Part shown: one piece after another, positions 1-12,130 of the stretch
How the letters are laid out: the number at the start of each line of letters is the position of its first letter
How positions within the stretch are numbered: the first letter of the stretch is position 1
Assembly (NCBI GenBank): GCA_037833965.1
Contig: AP031352.1
Coordinates: forward strand, 9,404,501-9,468,500
Origin: Marchantia polymorpha subsp. ruderalis
Lineage: Eukaryota; Streptophyta; Marchantiopsida; Marchantiales; Marchantiaceae
Direction: 5' to 3'
Length of the DNA: 64,000 nt
Made by a program: the position numbers and the translations under genes
The notes under the pieces: generated by a model
Database searches by the model: none
What the model was told of the DNA's origin: nothing
What the model saw: only the letters and a program-made list of their open reading frames with translations

Positions 1-238
1 TTGAATACAAGGGGCTTAGGCAGCGAAGACAAGTGAATCATTATCTATAGTATAGTATATGAATCTATTTCTATATGAAAATTATTTAGAAAAAGTGCCC
101 ACTACTCTTCGTTGCACAAAATTCTCTATCTGTATTCGTTAGCTGGCTATGTCAAAAGCTTCTATCTAAGTCTACACGCTGCCAGCTAATTTAACAATAA
201 ATCATCGTATGAATTTGTGAGCGAAAAATTTCTCAGAT
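1..238. other. 3' flank of the LRR gene
   Basis: AT-rich sequence beyond the stop codon of the LRR receptor-like protein gene. I see no coding stretch and no clear canonical polyadenylation signal here. Confidence 0.5.
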
Positions 239-3200
239 CTAAGTAGGCCAGCGAAAGAGACCGTAGTCAGGCTGAGCAGGAGCCATCGTTCTCCTCTGAG
301 GAAATAAACATCTGTTTCTCAAGGCTGGGATCATCGTGATCATAACGATAACAATTGCAAATCCAAATGAAGCTCCTATTGCAAAGGCCGTCATGAACAC
401 ACCATAAAAATACAAACTCCTCGACTCTTTTCGTTCATCTATAGGAACAGGATCAAGATGACCACCGCAACTAAATGCAGAAGATTCGCAAGGCTTCTTA
501 ATGGAATCTCCGCAAAGTTTTGGATTCCCAGGCAGAAAAGATCCTGACAAACGCGTGTCAAACGCATTTGCAACAGGAATGGTACCGCATAGCTGATTGA
601 GTGACAAGTTGAGATAACCCAATCGCAATTTGCTAAGTGATACTGGGATTGGACCCGATAACTGGTTTCTCGATAAATCCAGCTCTAATAGATCAGAAAT
701 TTCACCCAACTCGGCTGGAATAGATCCCTCGAAATTGTTGTTGGCCATGAATAGGTATTTGAGACCTTCCAATGTGCCCAATTCCATAGGTAGTTTTCCA
801 CTAAGTTGATTGCTAGAAACATCTATCATCGTCATTGCATCTAGCAAGTACTTGTACTCAAAAGTATGTTCTCCTCTTTTGAGTGACATATGCTTGTATA
901 AGTAATAATTGCTTTCTGCTGACTCCACGGGGAGCTTGTAAGTCACCAATCCTGAAAGGTCATGAGGCAATACACCTATGAAGGCGTTGGAAGAGAGATC
1001 AAGAATTTGTAGTGAGGAGAGATTCCAGATTGAAGAAGGTAGGAAGCCATAGAAGTAATTGGATGCCATATTCAACACTCGCAAGGATCCCAAGTTGAGG
1101 ACATCGAACTTCGGCAGCATCCCCGCAAAGTGGTTATTACTCAAATCCAACAAGTGCAGACGAGAATTGTTCCATAATGTTACGGGAAAGAGTCCGCTGA
1201 GTTGATTCCCGCTGAAGGACAACACGGAAAGATATCTCAGTACTGGGAAATTTATGTGCGTGAGCTGACCTCTCAAAAAATTGTTATTCAGTCTGAGAAT
1301 AATCAGGGCACTGCAGTTGGTAACGGCAACTGGAATGCTTCCACTGAGTTTGTTGTTATGGAGGAGAAGGAATCGCAAAGTCTGCAGCTTCCACAAATCC
1401 GGTGGAATTTCACCAGTCAGATTGTTCGTATGCAGAATCAAGTTTACAATCTCCGTGAGGTTGCCAAACTGCTGGGGTATGGAGCCCGTAAGCTTGTTAT
1501 CTCCCAAGTCAAGATAGTAGAGATCTTGCAGGTTAGCCAAGCTAGCGGGAATCTTCCCCGTGAGCTCATTGTCATTCAACGCCAACCAGAGCAAACTTTT
1601 CAGGTCTCCAAACTCTTCAGGAATGACTCCATCGAACTTGTTTCCAGGTAATCTTGTATCTTGGAGTTGGGTCAGATTACCTAGGGCTCTGGGGATCTTT
1701 CCAATCAGAGCATTGTAGCTGAGGTCCAAAGTCTTCATTTTCAGCCACAAACTCACCATCTCATCCGTCAGACGTCCCGTGAATTTATTATGCCCCCAAT
1801 TCCTACTTCCTAATTCCAGATATTGTAGGAGTGTTGAGTTCCTCAGCGCATCCAAAGGACCAGTGAACTTGTTGTCAAGGAGTCGCAGCTCGTTGAGCAA
1901 GCTGATGTTTGTTAAAGATTCAGGGAGCTCTCCTCCGAACGTATTGGACTCGATATCGATGGTCTTCGCACTTGACAGCCTCCCAAGGTCCGCAGGTAGA
2001 TTACCACTGAAGTTGTTGAAGCTGAGATCCAACATCACCAAGTTGCGACAAGAGAGGAGGAGCTCAGGAAATGTTCCAGTAAATGAATTAAAACCTGCAG
2101 AGAACAATGATAATTTAGACCATGATGTGGAACTGACATGGAGCAGGTTTCCGGTGAAAAAGTTCCACTCCACATCTAGGACGCTGAGCCGGGACAGATT
2201 TGCAAGTCCCACGGGTAGATGCCCTTGCAGGTTGTTGCTTCCAAAATTAAGGTACTTGCATATGGTCAAATTCCCCAGTTGATGTGGTACAGCTCCTGTG
2301 AAAGTGTTATCCTGAAAACTGAGATACTCCAGGTGTATAAGCTTTCCAAGCTCCTCTGGGATCACACCTGTAAGATGGAAGTTGCCGTAGAAATCCAAGT
2401 ACCTCAACTTTGTGCAGTTTCCTAGGGACCTGGGAATTGTGCCTCCGAGACCATTGCTATTAGACCCTCCAGAGTTTGGATACTCCAAATCTGCGTTCAT
2501 GACAGCTCCGAGATTTAGAATCCGTAGTTCCAGGAGCTGCCCGAGCTCTTCTGGAATCGTTCCATTGAACCTTTCTCCCTGACAGCCAAGGTTCAGTACC
2601 TGCAGGCTTGTCAGATTTCCCAGCTCGTTAGGAATGCTTCCGTAGAGCCAATTGGTTTCCAGGTTCAGGATTCGTAACCTCGAGAGCCGTCCTAATTCCG
2701 GAGGAATCTGGCTTTCCAGATGGTTTTGATCCAGATGGAGCTCTTCCAGGTATGAAAGATTGCTCAACGAAGGGCCCAACGAGCCAGTCAAATCCAGCGA
2801 AGACAAGTGGAGAGCAGTAACATGCAACTGACGATTGCAAGTGACTCTGGTCCACGAACAGTACTCTGATCGCTTGCCAGGAGTCCAATCATCCAAGGCA
2901 CCCTCCGGATAGTTCCCGATCCCGTCCTTGAATGCCAGAAGGTCATCAGCTTCCCTGAAACAGGAACTTGACAGCATAACTCAATCTGAAGCAGAAATAA
3001 TTATTTGGTAATACGAGGTTTCATTTGCTCATTCTGGTAAATTTGGTCACAATCTGGAAAATATCAATCGTAGAATGGAGCCGGAGTCTTTCACTTACCC
3101 AAAGCTAACTTCCAGCAAGGAAACTGCGTGTGAGAGCACATGGGACCTGGAGTCGGTTTCATGATCACTATCATGATCATGAAAATATCCCTCTCGAATC

Positions 3201-3442
3201 TGATGAATCTTTGACGCATGTAGCTGTAATCGTCGATGGTCTAGATGATCTAGTTCCCTTTCCCTGAACTGTGCTGCACGAAGACGCTCGCCTTTACGGC
3301 TAGATGGGCTGAACTTTCTATCGGACTCGGAAGATGTTGATCGGTACAAGAGCGAACTAGAGGCTTCTGCTTGCCAGTTCTCTCCGATAGAGGAGCCAAC
3401 GAGAAAACATGCCAGAAGGACAATGGAATGACCTGGGGCCAT
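239..3442 (-). CDS. LRR receptor-like protein (kinase-less), two exons
   Basis: A predicted cell-surface receptor without a kinase domain, likely a ligand-binding partner of a co-receptor kinase. Exon 1 (3442-3099) opens with ATG and a signal peptide (MAPGHSIVLLACFLVG). Exon 2 (2954-239) carries the rest. The splice phases agree (2 nt + 1 nt give a Gly codon), for a protein of about 1019 residues. Exon 2 starts with an LRR N-cap (EADDLLAFKDG, then a Cys pair around CSWTRVTC). About 25 leucine-rich repeats of the plant LxGxIPxxLGxLxxL type follow, then a non-LRR island (near EYKYLLDAMTMIDVSSNQLSG) as in PSKR-type receptors and RLPs. It closes with an NPKLCG cap, one membrane segment (about residues 964-993) and a 26-residue tail. 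The Ser/Arg/His/Asp-rich stretch of about 90 residues between signal peptide and N-cap is unusual for the family, so part of exon 1 may be spliced differently. Confidence 0.88.
2955..3098 (-). other. Predicted intron of the LRR gene
   Basis: A 144-nt intron. On the minus strand the donor reads GG|GTAAGTGA and the acceptor TTCCTGTTTCAG|G. Exon 1 is open right up to the donor, and its frame meets a stop (TAA) only inside the donor. This supports splicing and joins the signal peptide to the LRR N-cap in frame. Confidence 0.8.
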
Positions 3443-6400
3443 ATTGGCATCAATGTTACGGTGGGATTGAAGGTTGGACAGATGGGATTCAAGTCTGGCT
3501 TTAATAGATGCTGCTCCCAGAGCCCAGCATTCTCTGTTTCTCAAGCAAGTGGATGATTTGTCAACAAAGAGTTAATGAGCCTTTTACCATTTAGATGTGT
3601 TCATTGACTCAGATAAGATGCACCCGCGAGCCTTTGGACTTTTGCACCAGTCTAAATTTGTAAGCATGAAGGGCAAAGTAATGAAGACCCCAAGTTTTAT
3701 GAGCTCAGCAGGAATACAGACTGCCAGCTCAAAGACAGTTCGGTCGGGATCCCCAACACCTCTGATTAGATATATTGATTGAAAAAGAAAGTCGCATTTC
3801 GTAACAGCAAAAAGCTTGGAAGACGGCAGTCCTCTTTTGTTGCCTTTGAACTTCCCGAGTCTCCACCAGACTCGGAAAGTTTACTCTCGGAGCTTTTCCA
3901 TCTGAGCTATCGTCGCGTTTACGCTTTGAAACATTGTGCCGAGAAAAGCGTCGTGACTGTAGTATCATTATTGAAACAGTGTTAAAACTTACTCTTTCGC
4001 AACACGCACAGATACCCAAAGACCAAATATGAAGAGCAGCGGCTAGACGGGAGAATTATCTTGCTTTTACATACACTCCATCGACCGGCCGGTCTCGTAG
4101 CTCCCCATGAGTCTTTTCTGGCTCTTGATTCAAAGAACAGGGCCTGGTTCCAGCGACGCAGATGTGCTAGGTCTATTAACAGTGCTGCAGCAGTATAGCA
4201 CATGCATATACAGCATGTCAAATACAATCTCACGTCTCAGTACTAAATCCAACTTTGGAGAGGCACTGTGATTTAGGACTCTTTATTCACTTCCTGTTCT
4301 GCAAGTACTGCTTTCTACGATGCTAACTTCGAGAGATGAGTGATTATAAAGACAAAGAGGTAGTGGAAGAGCAAAAGGGCTTTAACTGTCAACCTTACGT
4401 CGAACTTCAAACTAGTAATTCCAATCTTACAGAAGTGATGTGGAAGCAATGATCCAGTCTCGAACACGACCACTATATCCAACCGCGAGTTCCAAAAGTA
4501 CTTGTAGAGTTTTTCACTGTTGGAGGACTTTTAAGTCGTATTTCTTCATCGATTAACACGAAAAGTATTGTGTATGTCGAAACGCAGACGGTGCTACTAT
4601 CAATGATAAAATATTTGGGATCGCCCATTTGAATTTCTTGAAGATGATGTAATGCGCCAGGTGGTTCATGCGTCACACCTTTCCATGTAAGGCGGTGAAT
4701 TCATGGTAATTTGTTTTCTTCCTTCTTTCAAGGCCGTATTGGAACAGCGGGAAGCCAAAAGAGCATAGCAAAATAAAATTACATGTATAAGAAATTTGAA
4801 GAACTTCAGAGTCCAAAAGTGGATATAAAATACCAAGTCATACAGCTGCAAGAGCACACAGTTAAAACCCGAAGGTCAAGGATTCCGATGTCAAATAATT
4901 TCAAATCAGAGAAAACCCCATAAAACGGACGGAGCTCACGTCCATGAATAAGCGTAAAACATCTTCATACTCACTTCCACGTGATATAGAGATGCGACAA
5001 TGAGAGTACTTCCAAAGCAAAAATATGCTCTGATAAAACAACGATGAGCTGATTGTTTCCAAGCTTCTTGTGGCATCATATGGTTGAGCTGAAGAATCAA
5101 AGGTGTGATAGCATTCGTCCGAGGCCGACGAGCAGAATTATACTCTTGGCATATGTTTTCATCTTCATCATGTTTTGCATGCATAGTTGGGTTCGCATTG
5201 AAACTAGCATGTAGTACACGTGCTGTGAACCGTGGTGATCTTTGCTCAATGCTGCCTACCTTGTCGTGGAATTTTTTTTTCTCATTTGAGAAAGAACCTG
5301 GCTGAATCCATTTTTAAACATTAAAGCTTCTGGAAAAAATAAATGCAAACCTTGCATTAAACACTTCGAACGAGAGTCCTATCACAATCAGATCTTGGCT
5401 TCTTCATCCTCTTTGATATTCCGAATCGGGACACTACTCAAACTACTGCTTCGATGTTATTCAGGACAATGTGTGTCACATCCATCCTTGCTTTTGGAGC
5501 TGCAAGACATGAAGATTTCTGCTCAAATACGTCAATTTGCAACTTCAAGAATCTAATGTTTAAGCTCTATATTCTCTACCCGTAATTAAAGTTCGTAAAG
5601 CTCAACTTGGTTGAAGACAACAGCATCGCCCATCCAACGGTCACTGTGCTGGCAGAACGACTTTCATTCTTTTTCCCGTCCTTTCCAAAGTCATCTCCAT
5701 TTGTCGAACAGGTCTTCCTTGAAATTCGCGATTTCTCTCCAAAGTCATCTCCATTTGTCGAGTATACCATATGTATTTGTTTCACTTCGAGAAAGAGAAG
5801 ATAATACTGCACGTCACTGACGGAAACAAAGTTCCACCCTTGCCATTGCATGGAAGTCCTTTCCCTAGTATCGCAACTTTTGACAGACCGCCGCACCGGA
5901 TGGAAAATCTTGCCAAACATTCTGCACATGCTCCAATGAGAGATTATTAGTCCTCTCCAACATGGCTGTGTAGTTACATGAACACAGTAAATTTACGTAT
6001 ATTTTAGGCAAAATAAATGTAAATTGTAGTTGACTCGATGGGAATTAAAGCTGATTCCATGGATCCAAATCTGATCTCTATCTTCAGTACTTGAAAGAAA
6101 TGTAACTTCTATCTAATTGTGATTACAACTGCTGGAGCGGATTATGACAAGTGTGCAGTCTCATTGTTCACCGTGAATGTTTCTGAAGATAACAGTAATT
6201 CTGCGATTCATCAGCAGCTTGTCCGGGTCTTCACTTATGTAGGTCAAGAAGAAACTGTTCTAGAAAAAATATCGATGGAGTGATTATACAAATGTACAAG
6301 TCTGTTGACATTTGTAGATGTTGCAATCCATCAAGTCAATCAGTACTAGACCTGAAGTACCAATAGAAACGTTTACTTATTCGTGCCATGGAATTGCAGT

Positions 6401-7496
6401 ACTCGTACACGTGATCAAGGTCATTCACATAGCACTCTCTAGCAGTTCCGTGCTCAGGTCCTGAGCACTCCAAGCACTTATCCTACTAGTTTGGCTTGTG
6501 CTTTTATGGGCACATGATATGATATACCTTTGGCAGTGCACCATGCTCTCATGTACATACATTGGTCTGTCAAATGTCAAAAACAATTATTAGGCCTCAT
6601 AGCCTCAACGACGATAGCAGAGTATTACAACTCTTGAATGTATGCATGGTCACCTCTTTGGCCACCTCATTGGCATGTTTGAATATAATTCACTCATTCC
6701 TTAATGAATGAATGAATTAAATCGAATCCATTTTTGAATAAGTGAGATCTCGATTTATGTTTCGAATGGAGAAGAAGGGAAAATGCTTTTGTTGAGAGTG
6801 ATCCGGAATAACTTTGTAACACCTTGTTCGAACCTGAGGATTGAAGACAAGGCCTTCCTCAGAAAGAGGCGGAATCTCCTATTTACGTATGAAGAGGAAG
6901 AGCCTGTAGTATTTTTGTCTTCTCTCCTTACAACAAGAAGGCCTTCAGAATAATAAGAATTTTGGCAGATTCTTACTCCCTGTATGTTGAGCGCGAAACT
7001 GGTTTCCATTCGATTCACTGCGCTCGAGACTTAGCCTGAGGGAGACGAGGACCTTTGTTGCGATGAACATGCATCCTTACTTAGGAACTCAAATGCAGAA
7101 GTCATATCCGGAATGTTTGGGCGTGCACAAAGGATCGACTCATAGAATGAAGGCAAGATGGCAGAACCATTGATACGAAACAAAAGGGACTAAATTTCCC
7201 AGCACGCAGGGATGAGGAGAGAAACGAACTCAAGATATATCTCTCCCGCCTCTCTTCTTAAATATACTGGATGTAAAATCTAGGATCTAGTGTTAACTGA
7301 TGGTCTAGAACAAGGATCACCAAAAACACTCTCCACGTTTTCAAACTGTTTATATAGTTCGAGAATCTAGGGGCAAAAAACGTGTCCACGGGATATAGAA
7401 CTTGCGATAGCACTACCAATTGATCCCGGCGGTTGCTCTGAGCGTATTGAACCACTCACTATTTTGCTCGTCGCAACATTCTTCCCTGAACCTAGT
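3443..7496. other. Gene-poor intergenic region
   Basis: About 4 kb upstream of the LRR gene. No recognisable gene. One ATG-initiated frame on the minus strand (5929-5576, 117 codons) contains the peptide STNGDDFG twice because of a 24-bp direct repeat. It has no family features and I do not call it a gene. A GTAAGT-type donor context on the minus strand near 3990 could belong to an untranslated leader exon, but nothing proves that. Confidence 0.4.
5684..5761. repeat. 24-bp direct repeat, period 54 bp
   Basis: Two identical 24-bp copies (5684-5707 and 5738-5761) of a sequence beginning TCCAAAGTCATCTCC. The period is a multiple of three, so the open minus-strand frame repeats a peptide. Confidence 0.8.
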
Positions 7497-7582
7497 GCAC
7501 TCCATCTCCTCCAACCTCCGCCGGCGTTTAGTTTTCTCCGCACTCCATCTCCTCCAACCTCCGCCGGCGTTTAGTTTTCTCC
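7497..7582. repeat. Perfect 43-bp tandem duplication
   Basis: Two back-to-back copies (7497-7539, 7540-7582) of a 43-bp unit beginning GCACTCCATCTCCTCC and ending GTTTAGTTTTCTCC. I see no differences between them, so the event looks recent. It lies just downstream (in minus-strand sense) of the broken ABCG/agenet piece. Confidence 0.9.
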
Positions 7583-7597
7583 AAGTATTGTCCGGAG

Positions 7598-7659
7598 ACG
7601 TGTTATCTAAACTATTTCATGCTGAGGTAAACTCGGAACGTCTTATCTAAACTATTTCA
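7598..7659. repeat. 22-bp repeat, period 40 bp
   Basis: Two 22-bp copies (7598-7619, 7638-7659) of a sequence like ACGTGTTATCTAAACTATTT with one mismatch. They follow the 43-bp duplication directly. Confidence 0.75.
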
Positions 7660-7869
7660 AGCAGAGTTATTTTCTGAAAGACGATCAGAACAAACGCTGG
7701 CATCAATTGGTCGTACCATGGAAAGTTCCATATCCCGTGGAGAAGTTTTTTGGAGAAGTTTTTTGGCCCCTACATTCTCGACCTATAGACATAGTTCTAA
7801 CGCGCTTCTCATTACACGGAAAATCTAACGCGCCTCTCATTCCTCGGAATTGTCACACCGGAATACCCT

Positions 7870-8290
7870 CTTAGTATGCATTTACACAAGTCCTCGTCCC
7901 AGTCTTACGCAATTCCCATGTCCTTTAAAGACATAGTCTCATGATCCTCTTCTTCCGGAAAATACACAGGGGCGCGCTTCTGCTTCTTCGAGCCACAAAC
8001 ATCTTCCTCAAGAATCCCTTCCCACCACGCATCATTGTGTCATCGAAGCTCATCCACTTGAGTGATATAAGCAGCCATCCCGCACTGAAGAGTCGTCTTG
8101 CGGCGACCGTTGAGCTTGTTATCTCCAGTAAGTCTCGCGTTCTTCGCGAGTCTTTCTGCCAAAAAGTCCAGAGCCTGATTTTCCAGGTCCCATAATGGCC
8201 AGCATAGCACCCGGTTCTGCATACCCGTCAAGATGTGGAGCAAAACTTGGTGTCGGATTTGCTACCCACGGCGACCTCCACCCACAACTC
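7870..8290 (-). pseudogene. ABCG transporter NBD fragment joined to agenet-like fragment
   Basis: On the minus strand, three frames together read as the start of an ABCG half-transporter ATPase domain: ELWVEVAVGSKSDTK, then GYAEPGAMLAIMGP, then LAERLAKNARLTGD, NGRRKTTLQ and MAAYITQ. This order (pre-Walker A segment, Walker A, then the AGRL...TG...LNGR...YVTQ region) is typical of plant ABCG proteins. The Walker A itself is scrambled (GPGKSGSG instead of GPSGSGKST) and two frameshifts are needed. From 8039 downward the same frame changes character after a TGA: DAWWEGILEED, VYFPEEEDHETMSLKDM, then an in-frame TAA and DWDED. This resembles a plant agenet (Tudor-like) domain. I read it as a dead, chimeric gene fragment. 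The ABCG part is the surer call; the agenet part is an inference from the WWEG...V.FP pattern. Confidence 0.65.
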
Positions 8291-9080
8291 TTTCCTCGTC
8301 AATCTTGCAGGCATCTCCGTTACAGTTTCTTTCTTTATCTTGTTACAGTTCCAAACCCTACTACTGAGAGGGCTCAGCCCAACAGGAGGCATCTTCTTGC
8401 CTTTGCTACCGATGCCATCGTTCGAAGAGCCCACCTTACCGATCTCCACTTGGCTAGTGAAAACCATCGTCACTTCCTGGGATGCGCGACGAGACTCAGA
8501 GCAATGAGGTAAAGTATTCGTCTTATGTACAACCTTACACAGGCCAAACCTGTCCGATGGCGGTCAAGTGTAAATCAGTTTAAGGTCTTCGTGGGTAACA
8601 ACGCAAACATGGACGGTAGTCGTTGCTAGTCGTTACAGCTCCTTTGGTATCTGATCATATTCACGAGAATCCTTCGGTTTCGTCCCTTCTGAATGCATGC
8701 AAATCTGAAGAGTAGACAGTTCCTCCCCCGACGTTGCAGTGGAATTCTCTGCTGGAGTCTGTTGAGCTACCAGACTGACTGCTCGTGGGCAATACAATAC
8801 ACTCAACAACAATATATCACGTACTGCTGCCACTGCGGCGGCCAACTCACAAACATTCTAAGAAAGAATGGTGAAACGATATCGGGAGGTGACCGGGTTG
8901 ACCATTTCCATCTCCGTATTCTTTCACTCCCACCACTCGGAGTAATCTTCGACTCGCGCAAATCCCTAATCCTTCCTGCTCAATCGCGATGCCCCTCTCT
9001 CATGGATCCCTCGTTCCGGCACTCATCCCACTTGCACATCGCCTTCTTTAACATACTCTAAAATCTCCTAGTGTCATGAA
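8291..9080. other. Intergenic, possible upstream remnant of the ABCG fragment
   Basis: Moderate-GC sequence. An open minus-strand frame runs upstream of the ABCG piece (to about 8473) but shows no recognisable ABCG sequence before ELWVEV. Nothing else is identified. Confidence 0.35.
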
Positions 9081-10740
9081 AATCTAGCGAAAGTACAATT
9101 CATTCTTTCTCAACAATTGGTTACGGGTGGGTGAGTTTGTTCCATCAATACTGTACCTAAAATAATCATTGAATTGTGTAACTATTAAGATAATATATTT
9201 TTTCAATTTAAAAAATTTATGTCTATATCATTTTTAATTTATAATTTGTGTATTTAAATTTAAAAAACAACTAAATTTATTTTTTTATCATTCTATAATA
9301 TAAAAAATATATGTGAATATCACTTTCAATTCACAACTGACGTATTAAAATTAGAAAACTATAATTACGAAATTGAATGAATTTATTTTTATAATGTCAA
9401 TTCAATGCGTATATATCATTTTTAATTTATATTTTAAATATTCGAATTAAAACATTATAATTCCTAAAATAAATTAATAATTTTTAAAAAAATTTCTGTA
9501 GTATCATAAAATATATGTGAACGTCATTTTCAATTTATATTTTGAGTATTCAAAATTGATTATTAAGATTAAAAATATTTTTATATTAAAATCTTTATAG
9601 AATTAAAAATATATGTGAATGTCATTTTCAATTTATATTTTGAATATTTAAATTAAAAACTATAACTATTAATATAATTAAATATTGGTTTATTAAAATT
9701 TTTTATTATTTTTATTACAATTTATTGCTAGAGCACAATTAAAATTAAGATAAAAATTTAATTAAGTAACTTCTTTCTTCACAAATTTATAGTATATACA
9801 TCCTGGCGAAATTTGAAACAAGATACAAACAAGACAAGTACTTGAAATTCCAGTATTAAATTATAACACTATTTTTGAATAATCAAATGAATATGAATAT
9901 ATATATATATATGTAATATTATCAATAACACAAAAACTTATTGGAAGTTTAACGTGAAGAACAAACATAAGCTTTAGGAAAAAACGTTAAAACTTCAAAT
10001 TTTTAGAAATTTTTTACATTGTAATAAAGAAAAAAAATCAAATTTATTTCTGTGGAGCAAGATTATCCAAAACATGTAATACTCACTATTTATTTTGAAT
10101 TGTGTAGATCAATCTGTAAAGTATGATGATCTTTTCTTTTTATATGTTATTATATATAAAATCAGGTCAAAACTATTCACTTATTACTCTAGACATAAAA
10201 TATGTGGAGCAAAATATGTCATTATCTGCTTAATGAATAGTGAGTAGCAATGGATAATTCACTAAAATCAATATTCTTGTAAGAAAAAAAATCTTCAAAT
10301 TGCAAATAATAGAGAAATAATTTAATAATAATAATAATAATTAATAGTAATTATTATTAATTAGTAATCATAATTTGGGCCACAAAGAGAAAAAAAGGAC
10401 TATTCTTCATACACTTCAAGCTTATACACAAGTCAAAAAATTATTCCAAATGCAGCAATAAATGCAATTTTTTACAACCCAATCATTGTGAGTTTTCACA
10501 ACAAGTCTTTACCACTACAAAGATTTCAGAAATGAGATAAAATGAACTGCTGATCCATAGCAAAGTGAATAGTTTTCTTCATATATAAAATGAATGAAAT
10601 CATGAAAATTGAGTATTACAATTCAGGTTTGGTATGACTATATCACATGAGCTTCTTGCATGAAGTAGGACTAGCAATAAGCTATATGCATCTATGTTCA
10701 ATGGTAGACTTTAAGTAAGCTGGAGATAGATTATGTAATC
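9081..10740. other. AT-rich gene-free block
   Basis: Very AT-rich, full of stops in all frames, with short homopolymer and AT/AAT microsatellites (for example around 9896-9912 and 10322-10340). Phrases such as ATATGTGAATRTCATTTTCAATT recur several times between 9220 and 9640, suggesting a decayed tandem or dispersed repeat. Confidence 0.6.
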
Positions 10741-11608
10741 TCGATCTTGTGTGTATTACGTAAATAGAGTAGTAAGACATAGATAAATATTCGGTTGACT
10801 ATTTTTTTGTTAGTTGATGATGGACTTGCTCGATCTGTGAATGCGTCACCGAGCACCAGAATTTCACGGCGATGTCTCAAGTCACAAGAGACAGTCTCTG
10901 TTTTGAAACGGCATGACGAGAGCGGTGAGGAACGTAAACTGCATAATTCGATATTTTTGTTATGTGTCCGTTGATTCGGATCCGTCTGCATGACAGGGAG
11001 AGCTTACCAACGTTTACTCTGGCTGAATCCAGACAAGGGCCTTATCCAGCTACCAATTTTGGACCCAGGAGATACCAGCAGCTAGTTCAGCTCTGGAAGT
11101 ACAACCATCATTCAAAACATTTAAATTGTTATCTATGCTTTAGCACGATAAGTACTGATGCATCTGTACTTTCGACAGTTAATAGCCTCAACGTATCATT
11201 CCTTAGCTAAAATCGGAAACCAACCGTCTAACCCGATGGAGTATACCATTAGAAAAAATTTGATACGAGTTGTTACGATTTTTTTTAAAACAAAAATTCA
11301 AATTCTATTTTTGCGGTTGAGATTTTGCTCTGAATCCTCGGGATGTTTTTTTTAAGTCAGCCTGGTGATGAATCAATATCTTTTTAAAGATGCAGCATTC
11401 ATTTGCAAGTTATGTCGCTGTAGAAAGCTCGCTTTTATCAGCAAACCAACTTTTCATACATTGTGAAATTAGTTCAGAAATCAAAAACAGCTACAAATTG
11501 TGTATCGCGCAGTGTTTGATGTCTGAGCTAATTTCAAAAACGTGCATCGTCAGCCAAGTGAAAACAATGGGGTCCAGCAATCGGCTTTTATAATCATAGC
11601 GGTCACTA
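10741..11608. other. Intergenic, nothing recognised
   Basis: Mixed-composition sequence with only short open frames that lack family features. Confidence 0.4.
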
Positions 11609-11747
11609 GCACTAGCACTAGATCAAATTGATTTAATTGCTATTCTGGCTGTTGTCCTCAAGATACCGACCATGCACTAGCACTAGATCTGATTGATTTA
11701 ATTGCTATTCTGGCTGTTGTGAGCCAAGTCCTCAAGATACCGACCAT
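11609..11747. repeat. Tandem duplication, 65 and 74 bp units
   Basis: Two adjacent copies (11609-11673 and 11674-11747) of a unit starting GCACTAGCACTAGATC and ending CAAGATACCGACCAT. The second copy has a 9-bp insertion. A diverged, extended relative lies at about 12225-12310. Confidence 0.8.
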
Positions 11748-11782
11748 GCATTTGCATGTGTTGAAAACCTTTTGTAGAATTG

Positions 11783-12130
11783 ATGTTATCCCAAGAGTAT
11801 ACGATTGCGAAAAACATGAGTTTACGTGCAGAAAATGGTACTTTTTTCGTGGAGGAATATGATTGTTGTGCGTCGGAGTACAAGGGGCCGATTCTGGACG
11901 TCGAGCTGAAGTATAACGCTTCCGCACCTGTTCGAATCCGGAGGTCTATGGATTGTTTAGGCGAAGATGAGGCGTCGGAGTACGGGGAGAAACTGCGGAA
12001 GGGGATCTTGCTGATGAAGGCTTTGACGGCGGATGAGCCCCGCTCGTTCGCTCAGCAGGCTAGACTTCAGTCCGGTTATGCTACAGGATTCTTCGTGACG
12101 GGTTCAGAGGGTTTCGACCGTCCTTCTCCT
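11783..12130 (+). pseudogene. Polyphenol oxidase (tyrosinase) N-terminal fragment
   Basis: From an ATG at 11783 the frame reads CCASEYKGPILDVELKY, then APVRIRRSMDCLGEDE, YGEKLRKGILLMKAL and ADEPRSFAQQARL. This matches the block of plant polyphenol oxidases just before the copper-A site (NCC...V.F....LRVR, then ELMKALPxDDPRSFxQQAxxHCAYC). The expected HCAYC copper-binding motif is changed to QSGYATG, and no second or third His region follows. The frame stays open to 12400, but the rest looks like non-PPO sequence that includes local repeats. I call it a broken gene piece or a stranded exon. A transit peptide and the copper-binding core are absent. Confidence 0.65.

Noticed and set aside
2957-2977. 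ATG at 2977 as start of the LRR protein
   Set aside because: It gives no signal peptide. A consensus donor and acceptor in matching phase join an upstream exon that does encode one.
11920-11945. TTCGAATCC, resembling a tRNA T-loop
   Set aside because: No acceptor or anticodon stems pair around it, and it lies inside the PPO-like coding piece.
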